DNA from: Salibacterium aidingense DSM 18341
GTDB lineage: Bacteria; Bacillota; Bacilli; Bacillales; Marinococcaceae
NCBI RefSeq assembly: GCF_000429685.1
Contig: NZ_AUCI01000001.1
Span: 248,001-312,000, forward strand
DNA length: 64,000 bases
Direction: 5' to 3'
In this document: one piece after another, positions 1 through 8,323 of the stretch
Position numbering within the stretch: position 1 is the first letter of the stretch
Layout: every line of letters begins with the position of its first letter
Made by a program: the position numbers and the translations under genes
Notes under the pieces: model-generated
The model's database searches: none
Told to the model about the DNA's origin: nothing
What the model saw: the letters and a program-made list of their open reading frames with translations, nothing else

Positions 1-827
1 ATGCACCGGCCGTCTTTTACGGGGCGCCCGCATAGATGAGCAAGATACCATTCGCCCTGCTGTGTTTCGACCAAGCTTCCGTGCCCGCCCTTCTGCAAAT
101 AGGCATCGGTTCTATGAGATGTCAATACAGGGTTGGTTGGATCTACTTCATAAGGGCCGAAAAGAGAAGGACTGCGTGCGATGGTTACGGCATGTTCGTA
201 ACCAGTTCCGCCTTCTGCTGTCACTAAATAATAGTAGCCATTCCGCTTATACACGTGGGGAGCTTCCGTCACGCCAAGTTCTGTCCCCTTGAAAACATTA
301 GTGACCGGTCCGACAAGCCTTCTTTTTTCCGGAGAATACTGCTGAATAACAATCCCGGCAAAAGAGTGGTTTCCGGATCGATAATCCCACAGCATATTTA
401 ACAGCCATTTGCTGCCGTCTTCGTCGTGAAACAGAGAAGGATCAAACCCGCTGCTGTTCAAATAGATGGGTTCAGACCATGGCCCTTCTATATTTTCAGC
501 TGTTACTAAGTAATTATGGGAGTCTTTATAAGCTCCTGTTCTGCTTTTCATATCTGTATAGATGAGATAAAAAAGACCGTCCGAATAGCTGAGACATGGG
601 GCCCACACCCCGCCGGAATCAATATTTCCTATCATATCAAGCTGAGACCTTCTCTGTAATGGCGAGGGCAGAAGCTCCCAATGTTCCAGATCCTTCGAAT
701 GGTAAAGTTCCACCCCTGGAAACCACTCAAAGGTAGACGTCGCGATAAAATAATCATCTCCCACCCTGAGAATAGAAGGATCAGGATGAAAGCCCGGAAG
801 TACTGGATTTACTATTTTCTTTGTCAT
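1..827 (-). CDS. xynB: GH43 beta-xylosidase/arabinofuranosidase, 3' end cut by window edge
   Basis: Reading the minus strand from ATG 827-825 gives an uninterrupted reading frame of about 275 residues that runs off the window. It carries the family 43 glycosidase landmarks: HPDPSI near residue 15 (general base Asp), [12 protein letters not shown] in the middle (pKa-modulating Asp), TEAPHVYK (general acid Glu) and, near the cut end, [10 protein letters not shown], typical of bacterial xylan 1,4-beta-xylosidases. No signal peptide is visible, so the enzyme should be cytoplasmic and cleave imported xylo- or arabino-oligosaccharides from the non-reducing end. A ribosome site (AAAGGCGG) precedes the ATG. 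It is the last visible gene of an operon with two ABC permeases and a solute-binding lipoprotein. The family is secure; xylosidase versus arabinofuranosidase specificity is not. Confidence 0.9.
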   Translation of the reverse strand, partial: MTKKIVNPVLPGFHPDPSILRVGDDYFIATSTFEWFPGVELYHSKDLEHWELLPSPLQRRSQLDMIGNIDSGGVWAPCLSYSDGLFYLIYTDMKSRTGAYKDSHNYLVTAENIEGPWSEPIYLNSSGFDPSLFHDEDGSKWLLNMLWDYRSGNHSFAGIVIQQYSPEKRRLVGPVTNVFKGTELGVTEAPHVYKRNGYYYLVTAEGGTGYEHAVTIARSPSLFGPYEVDPTNPVLTSHRTDAYLQKGGHGSLVETQQGEWYLAHLCGRPVKDGRC

Positions 828-864
828 GTTACAGCCGCCTTTCTGTAAGGGTATTCAACAATTG

Positions 865-1686
865 CTATCCTTTTACCGATCCTGCAGCCAATCCCTTGAT
901 AATTTTTTCCTGAGCAACAAAATATACCAGTAACAATGGAATGCTGGCTAAGGAAAGGGCCGCCATCAACCCCGGAATATTAACAGAAAACTCTCCATAA
1001 AATTCCCTTAACCCAATCGGGAGCGTGGCCGCTTCATCTGAGTTCGTCAGAACCAAAGCAAAGATAAATTCATTCCATATATGAATGAAATTGTAAATGG
1101 CGACTGTGGAAGTGGCTGGTATCAATAAAGGAAAAAGAATCTTCCAGAACAGTTGAAAATGTCCACAGCCATCAATTTTTGCAGACTCTTCCAGTTCTTT
1201 CGGCAGTTCTGACATAAACTGCGTATAAATAACCACCGATATCGGAAGAGCAAACGCAACATAAGGACCTATCAATCCCCATATTGTGTTATAAAGCCCC
1301 AGATTCTGTGTCAGCAAAAAAATTGGGATTAACGTGGTATGAATGGGAATCATCATTCCGACCATAAATAACAGCAGCAGCGGCCGGTTTAACTTGAATT
1401 TCATTCTGGAGATGGGATAACTGGCCATAGCACCGAAAATAATAACCAGCACGACCGATATCACGGAAACTACTAAACTATTCCAGAAGAAATGAAAGAA
1501 GTTGGTTTCGAACAAGGCGGTATAATTTTCAAAGGAGAAGTTCTCTGGTAATGCCCAGGGGGCAGAACTGAATTCTCCCTGATCTTTAAACGATGTATTC
1601 AGCATGATGAAAAACGGGAGCCCTGTGAATAAAAGAATAAGAATCGCAACGATGTACAGCGGGGTCTGCTTGATTTTTTTCAGCAT
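865..1686 (-). CDS. Carbohydrate ABC transporter permease, MalG type
   Basis: 273-residue inner-membrane permease with six predicted hydrophobic segments. The cytoplasmic EAA loop reads EESAKIDGCGHFQLFWKI and is followed by FPLL, as in the MalG/UgpE group. It ends in the AAGSVKG tail common to these proteins. The gene starts one base after the partner permease stops, so the two are probably translationally coupled. Together with the upstream permease and lipoprotein it forms an importer for an oligosaccharide, probably one hydrolysed by the adjacent GH43 enzyme. No ATPase gene is present; importers of this kind in Bacillus use a shared MsmX-type ATPase. Confidence 0.9.
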   Translation of the reverse strand: MLKKIKQTPLYIVAILILLFTGLPFFIMLNTSFKDQGEFSSAPWALPENFSFENYTALFETNFFHFFWNSLVVSVISVVLVIIFGAMASYPISRMKFKLNRPLLLLFMVGMMIPIHTTLIPIFLLTQNLGLYNTIWGLIGPYVAFALPISVVIYTQFMSELPKELEESAKIDGCGHFQLFWKILFPLLIPATSTVAIYNFIHIWNEFIFALVLTNSDEAATLPIGLREFYGEFSVNIPGLMAALSLASIPLLLVYFVAQEKIIKGLAAGSVKG

Positions 1687-1687
1687 A

Positions 1688-2626
1688 TCAATAATCCGCC
1701 TTTCGTTTGTTGTCTAACGTGATAATAATTACCGTAACGATGAATGCGATGATAAACATCATGGAAGACACCGTGCTCCCATATCCCATGTTAAAATTGG
1801 TAAAGGTTTGATCATACATATACGTAGCCATTAAATCCGTGGCATTATTAGGGCCTCCGCCTGTCATGATGTATATTAAGTCAAAATACTTCAAAGCCCC
1901 GATAATGGACAAAATAGCAGATGTCACGATAATTGGTTTCAACAGCGGAAATGTGATGTTTGAAAACCGCTTCCATCCCGTCGCACCATCGATGTCCGCC
2001 GCCTCATACAATTCTTCCGGAATTCCTACAATCGCAGCTCGGAATAGAATCATATAAAACGGGGCGAACTGCCAGCAAATCGTCACGATGACCGCCCAGA
2101 TTGCTGTATCCTCATTACCAAGCCACCCGCGCTGCAGGGAATCCAGCCCTACGGCTCCAAGCAGCTGGTTAACCAGCCCAAAGTTGGCATCGTAGATATA
2201 GATGAAAAGAATACCAATGGCAACGGTAGACATCAGAAACGGCATAAAGTACACCGTGCGGAATAACCTCATTCCTTTCACCGGACTGAAGAGTAATAAA
2301 GCCATGATCAGCCCGAGAGGTATCTGAGTAAATAAGGACGCAGCAATGAGCAGGGTATTATTCTTTAATGACTGCCAGAAGGTTAGGTCCTGAAATAATG
2401 TAATGTAATTCTGAATCCCGATGAAATCAAAGTTCGCATCAATTCCTGACCAGTCAAACATACTGTAATAAAAGGTCATTCCGATGGCATAGACGACGTA
2501 TAACCCGTATATAATTAGAGCCGGAGCCATAAAGCCCAGAATCACCAGGAATTTTTTTCTTTTTTCTTTTTTTCTATATGTGCCTGCACTTGTATTTAAT
2601 TGCTGACTCGGTTCGTTTATCGCCAA
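1688..2626 (-). CDS. Carbohydrate ABC transporter permease, MalF type
   Basis: 312-residue permease with a basic N-terminal cytoplasmic stretch (about residues 18-26, rich in Lys and Arg) and six predicted membrane segments. The EAA loop contains EAADIDGATGWKRF followed by FPLLKP. The later GGGPNNAT segment is also characteristic of MalF/LacF-type sugar permeases. It lies between the solute-binding protein and the MalG-type permease and is cotranscribed with both. The specific sugar cannot be read from the permease; context with GH43 favours a xylo- or arabino-oligosaccharide. Confidence 0.9.
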   Translation of the reverse strand: MAINEPSQQLNTSAGTYRKKEKRKKFLVILGFMAPALIIYGLYVVYAIGMTFYYSMFDWSGIDANFDFIGIQNYITLFQDLTFWQSLKNNTLLIAASLFTQIPLGLIMALLLFSPVKGMRLFRTVYFMPFLMSTVAIGILFIYIYDANFGLVNQLLGAVGLDSLQRGWLGNEDTAIWAVIVTICWQFAPFYMILFRAAIVGIPEELYEAADIDGATGWKRFSNITFPLLKPIIVTSAILSIIGALKYFDLIYIMTGGGPNNATDLMATYMYDQTFTNFNMGYGSTVSSMMFIIAFIVTVIIITLDNKRKADY

Positions 2627-2652
2627 AAGAAGTTCACCTCTATTTTAAGGAG

Positions 2653-2684
2653 TGCATCAGGCTGTAGGAAAACAGCCTGATGCA
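2653..2684 (-). terminator. Intergenic hairpin between solute-binding protein and permease genes
   Basis: Perfect 13-bp inverted repeat (TGCATCAGGCTGT with ACAGCCTGATGCA) around a 6-nt loop, just downstream of the solute-binding protein stop. There is no strong T tract on the minus strand, so it is more likely a partial terminator or an mRNA 3'-end stabiliser that lets the binding protein be made in excess over the permeases. The same arrangement recurs after three other binding-protein genes in this window. Confidence 0.65.
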
Positions 2685-2690
2685 GCCAAG

Positions 2691-4028
2691 TTATTCGTCC
2701 AACGTTTCCTTCGCTGTTTCTTCCACTTCCTGCGCTGCTTCCTCTGGAGTAATTGATTGGCCGAATAGTCCCTGCGTGGTATCTAAGTGGACCTGCGCTA
2801 CCTCCGGAGGCAGCGTCTGATCATAAAACGTCTGCAGGTAATCTGCTTCATTCAGCGTATTGCTTAACCGCTCCACATAGTCATCTTCATAATCTACACC
2901 CTTGATGGCTGAGATATTTCCGCTTCGGTTAGATAATCCCTGCGCCGTTTCCTGACTGCTCAATTCCTTTAGAAGCTCGACAGCGAGCTCCGGATTTTCG
3001 GTTTTTTCAGAAACTGAAAATGCGGGACTTACACCGCCGACAGCATGATTCTGACTACCTTCTCCGCCTTCAATCTCAGGAAACAAGAAGTAATCTAAAT
3101 TTTCCTCGAATTCAGGCATTTCATCTCTTACGTTATTCAGCATGGCACCGCTGTTCATGATTTCCATTGCCGCATCTCCGGAATACATCAGCTGCCTGGA
3201 CTGCCCATTGTCGTAATTCATTCCATTTACACCATCAGGAAAAGCACCCATTTCAACCAATTCCTGAATTTTTTCTCCCGCTTCGACATAGGCTTCATCA
3301 TCAAATGTTCTGCCGGAACGATTAAACGCTTCATCGAATAAGTCCGGGCCTCCCGTGCGCTCCGCTAAGTACATAAGATAGAACGCCCCGGGCCACTGGG
3401 GTTGATTTGCCAGGGCAAACGGAATAATATCATTGGCCGTTAACGTTTCCACAACCTCTAACAGCTCATCATAAGTTTCAGGTACTTCCAGGCCATGCTC
3501 TTCAAATATTTCTGTGTTATACCATACAGGAGTAAGTTCCATCCCTACAGGCACCCCGTAGATTTCATCATCAAAGGTGACTGTATCAAGGCCTGTCTGT
3601 AAAAATCTATCCGTTTCCACATCATCCGTTACGTTCATGACCTGATCGGAATTGACAAAGTTTTCAAGCCAGCCGCCTCCCCAGGAATGGAAAATATCGG
3701 GCGGAGAATTTCCTCCCATCGCTGTGATTATCTGTTCTTTATAGGCATCATTCTGATACTGGTTCAATTCCACCGTCACACCGTCATGCTCTTCTTCAAA
3801 TCGATCCGCCGCTTCCTGCAGCACTTCCTGGGCATTACCAGTTTCAATATGCCACACCGATAATACGTCGTCGCCTTCGGAAGCAGCATCCTCAGAACTA
3901 TCTTCTTCCCCGGACTCTCCCCCGGACTCCGATTCTCCGTCCGGTGTTTCCATGTTCTCCGAGGAAGGCTGGCATCCGGCAGCCATCAACAATACAGCTC
4001 CCATTAAAAGAAATAATAGATTTTTCAA
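2691..4028 (-). CDS. Sugar ABC transporter solute-binding lipoprotein (family 1)
   Basis: Binding protein of about 445 residues with a lipoprotein signal peptide; the lipobox LMAAGC puts the lipidated Cys near residue 19. An acidic Glu/Ser/Asp linker follows, and then a family 1 fold (DVLSVWHIETGN, later PPDIFHSWGGG and YGVPVGMELTPVWYNTE). I chose the TTG at 4028-4026 because a GGATGGGGG ribosome site sits at the right distance from it. The upstream in-frame ATG (4046) has its only AAGG directly abutting it and would add six residues before the signal peptide. It heads the operon with two permeases and GH43. The two candidate promoters imply a leader of about 140 or 240 nt. The high acidic content fits a halophile. 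Confidence 0.87.
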   Translation of the reverse strand: MKNLLFLLMGAVLLMAAGCQPSSENMETPDGESESGGESGEEDSSEDAASEGDDVLSVWHIETGNAQEVLQEAADRFEEEHDGVTVELNQYQNDAYKEQIITAMGGNSPPDIFHSWGGGWLENFVNSDQVMNVTDDVETDRFLQTGLDTVTFDDEIYGVPVGMELTPVWYNTEIFEEHGLEVPETYDELLEVVETLTANDIIPFALANQPQWPGAFYLMYLAERTGGPDLFDEAFNRSGRTFDDEAYVEAGEKIQELVEMGAFPDGVNGMNYDNGQSRQLMYSGDAAMEIMNSGAMLNNVRDEMPEFEENLDYFLFPEIEGGEGSQNHAVGGVSPAFSVSEKTENPELAVELLKELSSQETAQGLSNRSGNISAIKGVDYEDDYVERLSNTLNEADYLQTFYDQTLPPEVAQVHLDTTQGLFGQSITPEEAAQEVEETAKETLDE

Positions 4029-4181
4029 AATAAACAAAACCCCCATCCTTTTTGATATCGCTTACAAAATACAAAAAATAAAAAATGCTCCATCTGGCCT
4101 TTCGTCTGTTATCGCCCTCCTTCACATAATGATAGCTGTTTAGTTAGTTTGTTCATCCGATAAACTTAGTTGTTTTATTAC

Positions 4182-4210
4182 ATAGTAACTGATGTTTTTT
4201 TATTTTACAA
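4182..4210 (-). promoter_or_regulatory. Candidate sigma-A promoter P2 for the ABC/GH43 operon
   Basis: On the minus strand TTGTAA, a 17-bp spacer and TACTAT. It lies about 150 bp upstream of the binding-protein start, downstream of the stronger-looking P1. Confidence 0.45.
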
Positions 4211-4251
4211 GTCATTTTTAGATAATTTATTAAATCATTTTGGTTCCACTT

Positions 4252-4261
4252 TAAACGTTTA
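4252..4261. promoter_or_regulatory. LacI-type operator or degenerate cre site
   Basis: TAAACGTTTA is a perfect 10-bp palindrome with the central CG typical of LacI/GalR operators. It falls at the expected transcription start of promoter P1, where a bound repressor would block initiation. It matches the core of a CcpA cre site but not its flanking TG and CA. It differs from the AATCGWTTAC sites of the LacI regulator at 32337, so a different repressor is likely. A longer flanking repeat GGTTCC/GGAACC brackets it. Confidence 0.5.
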
Positions 4262-4271
4262 TCTAGGAACC

Positions 4272-4300
4272 ATAGTAAATGGAATGAGGAATATTGTCAA
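4272..4300 (-). promoter_or_regulatory. Sigma-A promoter P1 for the ABC/GH43 operon
   Basis: TTGACA (4300-4295), exact 17-bp spacer, TACTAT (4277-4272) on the minus strand. This is one of the best promoter matches in the window, and the palindrome at 4252-4261 sits immediately downstream. Confidence 0.7.
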
Positions 4301-4354
4301 TTTAATAAAACAATGTTCTATATTATAAAATATATTAGTATAAAACAGACCTAA

Positions 4355-4379
4355 GGGCATGGCCGTTTCAGCCATGCCC
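4355..4379 (-). terminator. Terminator of the TRAP/HPr-like operon
   Basis: GGGCATGGC pairs perfectly with GCCATGCCC (9 bp, 7-nt loop), about 40 bp after the HPr-like stop codon. The T tract on the minus strand is broken (TTAGGTCTGTTTTAT), so termination may be moderate. Confidence 0.6.
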
Positions 4380-4417
4380 CTGTCCCCCGCTGTTTTAAAA
4401 AAATATTCAATTAATAG

Positions 4418-4675
4418 TTAGGTCAAAAAGTTAATAACTTTGGCTGCAGCTTCTTCAGCATCAGACCCAACGGCGCGGACAGTTACCTGATCTCCATTTT
4501 GAATATGCATACTAACCAGGCCAAGCAGGCTTTTCACATTTGCCTCGACCACATGCCCTTCCGAACGATTCATCAAATAGACTTCCGATTTGAATGGCTG
4601 AAGCAGCTGCCCCAGTTCTATCACCGTCTGATTTTCCTCAATCTGAATGATAATATTTTTCTGAAACTCTTCCAT
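4418..4675 (-). CDS. HPr-like regulatory protein without the active-site histidine
   Basis: 85-residue protein that aligns with HPr/Crh over its full length. The second half is well conserved: VKSLLGLVSM matches the Ser46 site (KSIMGVMSL in HPr) phosphorylated by HPr kinase, followed by NGDQVTV and a C-terminal AEEAAAKVINFL helix. The first half lacks the GLHARPA loop: where HPr has His15 and Crh has Gln15, this protein reads ENQTVIELGQ and is a few residues shorter. It therefore cannot act as a PTS phosphoryl carrier at His15 but could be modified at Ser46, so a regulatory, Crh-like role is inferred. It lies 33 bp after dctM and is probably the last gene of the TRAP operon. Ribosome site AGGAGG. 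Confidence 0.8.
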   Translation of the reverse strand: MEEFQKNIIIQIEENQTVIELGQLLQPFKSEVYLMNRSEGHVVEANVKSLLGLVSMHIQNGDQVTVRAVGSDAEEAAAKVINFLT

Positions 4676-4708
4676 CCTTACCTCCTGCCGCTTTCATTTG
4701 TATTCATC

Positions 4709-5989
4709 CTATCCTCGGAACGACGGTAAAAACATCGAGAGTTCCGGAATAAATATAATAATAAACAAGGTGATCAGCATCGCTATGAAAAACGGAATAA
4801 TTGCTTTTGACAGTTCTTCCAGCGACAACCCGGAAATCCCGGAGCCGACAAACAAATTAACGCCTAACGGCGGGGTGATAAACCCTATTGCCAAATTGAC
4901 AATCATAATGATCCCAAAGTGGACAGGGTGATATCCGATATCTGCCGCAATCGGGAGAAGAAGCGGCGTTAATATAATAATAGCTGCAAGTGTATCCATA
5001 AAGCAGCCTACTATTAATAACAGTAAAGTGATTAATAAAATTAGTACAATTGGATTTTCAGAAACGGACAGCATACCATCGGCCACCTGACTTGGAATCT
5101 GTTCGCGCGTTAACAACTTTCCAAAGGCGGTGGCGGTCCCCACGATAATAAGAACCGTCGCTGTAGTTAAAGCACCTGCGGAAATAACCCCGGGTAATTG
5201 GGTAATGCTTAATTCCCGATGTAATACCATACTGACAAATAGTCCGTAAACAACAGCAATCACTGCCGCCTCTGTTGGGGTAAAAACGCCTCCGTAAATC
5301 CCGCCCAGGATGATCACAGGGATAAGCAGCGCCCATTTGGCGTGCCAGATTGTTTTCCCAAATACTCTCCAGGAAAAAGCTTCATCGGAAGATTTATAGC
5401 CCATTTTTTTCGAATAATAATAGGCATAGATAATTAAGCCTATGGCTACAATGATTCCTGGCAGGATACCTGCGATAAATAAGTCCCCGATCGAGGTGGA
5501 ACCGACTACACCATAAATAACCATCGGAATACTTGGTGGAATAATAACCCCTAACGATCCGGCAGCGGCCACCGTTGCCGTCGCAAATCGTTTATCATAC
5601 CCCATGCGCACCATGGCCGGAATCATAATTCCCCCGATAGCCGCAACCGTAGCAGGAGCCGAACCGGAAATCGCAGCAAAAAACATACATGTAATAATCG
5701 TTGCAATCGCAAAACCGCCCGTTTTATTTCCTACAAGAGCATTGGCAACGCCGAACAATCTGTCCGTGATGCCGCCTCTTCCCATTATCTCTCCCGCAAG
5801 AATAAAGAACGGCACCGCCATTAATGGAAAGGAATCCACAGACGTTACCAGTTCCTGCGCTAGAAACTCTACCGGCATTGCCCCGGAATAGGTAATCGAA
5901 ATGAGCGTCGCCAGACCCAGCGCAATCCCTACCGGCACACTTAATAATAAAAGGATCGCAAAACTAACAAATAAGATCGCTGCTGTCAT
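4709..5989 (-). CDS. dctM: TRAP transporter large permease DctM
   Basis: 426-residue, roughly 12-segment membrane protein of the DctM (IT superfamily) type. Recognisable features are PFFILAGEIMGRGGITDRLF near residue 60, the SGSAPATVAAIGGIMIPAM segment, GVIIPPSIPMVIYG, GGIYGGVFTPTEAA, and the C-terminal NLAIGFITPPLGVNLFVG. It is the Na+-coupled translocation subunit and works with DctQ and the DctP binding protein. The ribosome site (AGGAGG) overlaps the dctQ stop region, 11 bp away. Confidence 0.95.
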   Translation of the reverse strand: MTAAILFVSFAILLLLSVPVGIALGLATLISITYSGAMPVEFLAQELVTSVDSFPLMAVPFFILAGEIMGRGGITDRLFGVANALVGNKTGGFAIATIITCMFFAAISGSAPATVAAIGGIMIPAMVRMGYDKRFATATVAAAGSLGVIIPPSIPMVIYGVVGSTSIGDLFIAGILPGIIVAIGLIIYAYYYSKKMGYKSSDEAFSWRVFGKTIWHAKWALLIPVIILGGIYGGVFTPTEAAVIAVVYGLFVSMVLHRELSITQLPGVISAGALTTATVLIIVGTATAFGKLLTREQIPSQVADGMLSVSENPIVLILLITLLLLIVGCFMDTLAAIIILTPLLLPIAADIGYHPVHFGIIMIVNLAIGFITPPLGVNLFVGSGISGLSLEELSKAIIPFFIAMLITLFIIIFIPELSMFLPSFRG

Positions 5990-6000
5990 TGAAGTTCCTC

Positions 6001-6579
6001 CTAACCTTTCGGATCCGGACGCTCATTTTGGTTCACATCTTCTACCAGATCTTCCTGATCCTCTAACGCTTTTTGATGCTCCATTTCCACTTCAAAGGAG
6101 TCTTTTCCAAAGAGGGCTTTCCCCTGTTTCAAAAGCTGCTGTATTAATCTTATGACCGTCAGTCCCATACCAGCAGGAGTCGCCAGATAAACCACCCCCA
6201 TAGGGAGATGAAGGGCCGGGGACTGCTGTCCCAGTTCCCATATACGTAACGCTATATCCTGACCATAATAAATAATAACGATAGCAAAAATCATAAATAT
6301 AAGATTGGCCAGCATATTCATCGCAATTTTTCCTCGTTGTTTAAAAAAAATCAGCATGGCATCTACTTTAATATGTCTCTGTTTTTTCACCCCGTAGCTG
6401 ATGCCAATATAAACGAGCCAAATGAAACAATATCGTGCCAGTTCCTCCGACCAGGACAAGGAGTCCCCCATGACATAACGCATAAATACCTGCATCGCGA
6501 TAACAACAACCATGATCGAGGAAAACACAACGAGCAGAAATTCTTCAAAATGTTCATCCAGCCAGCGTACAACGCGCAT
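6001..6579 (-). CDS. dctQ: TRAP transporter small permease DctQ
   Basis: 192-residue protein with four predicted membrane segments and the DctQ signature: SWSEELARYCFIWLVYIG near residue 40 and the basic GVKKQRHIKVD loop after it. The C-terminus (from about residue 155) is a charged cytoplasmic tail. It scaffolds DctM and lies between dctP and dctM in the standard P-Q-M order. Ribosome site AGGTGG before ATG 6579. Confidence 0.93.
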   Translation of the reverse strand: MRVVRWLDEHFEEFLLVVFSSIMVVVIAMQVFMRYVMGDSLSWSEELARYCFIWLVYIGISYGVKKQRHIKVDAMLIFFKQRGKIAMNMLANLIFMIFAIVIIYYGQDIALRIWELGQQSPALHLPMGVVYLATPAGMGLTVIRLIQQLLKQGKALFGKDSFEVEMEHQKALEDQEDLVEDVNQNERPDPKG

Positions 6580-6687
6580 TCATTCCACCTGCCTTCTTCT
6601 TCTTAACAAGAAAAGATAAACAAAACAATGAGCTTCTAAAACCATTAAAATAATAATTCTTTTCCGATCTTTTCTATTCTTATGAAG

Positions 6688-6716
6688 GGAAGGAACTGTG
6701 ACGGACAGTCCCTTCC
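6688..6716 (-). terminator. Hairpin between dctP and dctQ
   Basis: GGAAGGAACTGT and ACAGTCCCTTCC pair over 12 bp with one mismatch around a 5-nt loop, 10 bp after the dctP stop. No strong T tract follows. It probably attenuates read-through so that the binding protein is made in excess. Confidence 0.6.
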
Positions 6717-6725
6717 AATTTCTAT

Positions 6726-7814
6726 TTATTCTACACTTTCCTCCGCTTCTTCTACAGCTTCATATACTTCATCCACGAAATCCGTACCGATATCTTCGGC
6801 ATATTGATCAATAACAGGCTGGACAATATCTGCCATTTCAGAACGGGCCTCATCCGACACTTCTGTTATCTCCATGCCTTCTTCCTCAAGACTGCCAAGA
6901 AGCTCTTCGTTGGCTTTACGATTCTGCTCCCGCTGGAATTCGCCGGCTTCCACTGCGGCGTCTTTCACAATAGTCTGATATTCATCCGGAAGGCTGTCAT
7001 AAAACTGTTTACTCATGAGAAAAACAAATGGACTATATACATGATGGGTATCGGAATAGTAATCCTGTACTTCATAAAACCCTTCCAGATAGATGGTTGC
7101 CAGCGGGTTTTCCTGTCCATCCACCGTTCCTTGCTGCATGGCCGTGAACAGCTCGCCAAAGGCCATTGGGGTAGGATTGGCTCCCAGTTCTTCAAAGGCA
7201 TCCAGGTGCAGGTCATTTTCCATCGTACGGAGGGTAAGACCGTTAAAGTCTTCTGCTGTTTCTACCGGGTGCTGACTGTTTGTAAGATCACGGAATCCGT
7301 TTTCCCAATAGGCTAACCCAACCATTTCTTCTTCTTCTAATTTATCCAGCAGACGGTCCCCGATTTCTCCATCCAGTACTTTATCCGCTACTTGTTCATT
7401 TGGAAATAAGAATGGAAAATCAAATACAGTAAATTCTTCCACAAAATTGGCCATGGGAGCTGTAGAAGGAATGGTCACCTCCTGGGTATTCAGCTGCAAT
7501 GCTTCCATCATCTCCCGGTCATCACCCAGCTGACCGCTGTGGTATGTTTCTACATGAATATCTCCATCTGTTTCTTCTTCTACAATATCTTTAAACTCAA
7601 GCAGCCCTTCATATTGGGGATGTTCGTTATTAAGTCCAATCCCCGCTTCAATAGTGTAGGATGCTTCACCATTTGAATCGTTACCGTTTTCCGATGCTGT
7701 ATCTTCTCCTTCGGAAGCGCTTCCATTTTCGGAATCCGCTTCTTCTCCTCCTCCGCAAGCTGTAAGACCAATCAGTGTAAGCGAGAATATACTTGCCAGA
7801 AATACTTTTTTCAT
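6726..7814 (-). CDS. dctP: TRAP transporter solute-binding lipoprotein DctP
   Basis: Mature DctP-family binding protein with a lipoprotein signal (MKKVFLASIFSLTLIGLTAC, lipid Cys 20) and an acidic linker. The family landmarks are LTLRTMEN, whose Arg normally salt-bridges the ligand carboxylate, and VDGQENPLATIYLEGFYEVQ. The start at 7814 is set by a GGGGGAGG ribosome site 5 bp upstream; the reading frame stays open a further 37 codons without a plausible site. Because the Arg is present, the ligand is probably a small organic or sugar acid. Neighbouring hydroxyacid dehydrogenase and RpiA genes hint at a sugar acid, but the ligand is not determined. Confidence 0.93.
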   Translation of the reverse strand: MKKVFLASIFSLTLIGLTACGGGEEADSENGSASEGEDTASENGNDSNGEASYTIEAGIGLNNEHPQYEGLLEFKDIVEEETDGDIHVETYHSGQLGDDREMMEALQLNTQEVTIPSTAPMANFVEEFTVFDFPFLFPNEQVADKVLDGEIGDRLLDKLEEEEMVGLAYWENGFRDLTNSQHPVETAEDFNGLTLRTMENDLHLDAFEELGANPTPMAFGELFTAMQQGTVDGQENPLATIYLEGFYEVQDYYSDTHHVYSPFVFLMSKQFYDSLPDEYQTIVKDAAVEAGEFQREQNRKANEELLGSLEEEGMEITEVSDEARSEMADIVQPVIDQYAEDIGTDFVDEVYEAVEEAEESVE

Positions 7815-8159
7815 TTTCCTCCCCCTCAAGATTATAAATAATAATTTATATGGAAGAACCAGCAGCAGTGTATACAGCTCCCGCTGATTCACACCAACAT
7901 TGTTCGGTAAGTATGTACTTTCCATTCGAATGGCACTTTCCGGAGAATAGACTCCCGGAGCAGGTTATCTGCTGGGCAGCGGACCTTCTCCTCTGCCGAC
8001 GCATCCATTGGATGGAGCCACTTAGTTAAAACGCTTTCATAAGTCCTGTTAATCAACACAACAAATTCATCATCCAAGACTAATTCTATGAGGACAGAAG
8101 ATATTTCTCCAGTCGTCCAGTAAATGGAAACCATGTCAAAATTATTTTCGATTAATCTT

Positions 8160-8187
8160 ATTATACAATAAAATATTTTTCAATCAA
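8160..8187 (-). promoter_or_regulatory. Sigma-A promoter for the dctPQM-HPr operon
   Basis: Minus strand TTGATT, 16-bp spacer, TATAAT. It lies about 345 bp upstream of dctP in the 509-bp divergent intergenic region, which leaves a long leader in which I found no recognisable riboswitch. Confidence 0.5.
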
Positions 8188-8210
8188 CCCGTTAATAGAA
8201 AAAAATTTTT

Positions 8211-8239
8211 TTGATATGGAACCGCTTTATCTGTAAGAT
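8211..8239 (+). promoter_or_regulatory. Sigma-A promoter for the dehydrogenase-rpiA operon
   Basis: TTGATA, exact 17-bp spacer, TAAGAT, about 85 bp before the GTG start at 8324. It is back to back with the promoter of the TRAP operon, so both could share a regulator bound in the AT-rich middle, possibly the AraC protein at 10314. Confidence 0.5.
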
Positions 8240-8323
8240 AAAGATAAAAGATATTTCCATAGACTTCAGTCCATTCTGGAATCGCGGAGGAACACGAAAT
8301 GAATTTGGGAAGGAGCTTTCAAA

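Noticed and set aside
3898-4125. Upstream frame overlapping the GH43-operon lipoprotein start, with AAGGAGGG nearby
   Set aside because: The AAGGAGGG site is followed by no suitable start codon in the right window; the frame overlaps the lipoprotein signal peptide and has no family resemblance.
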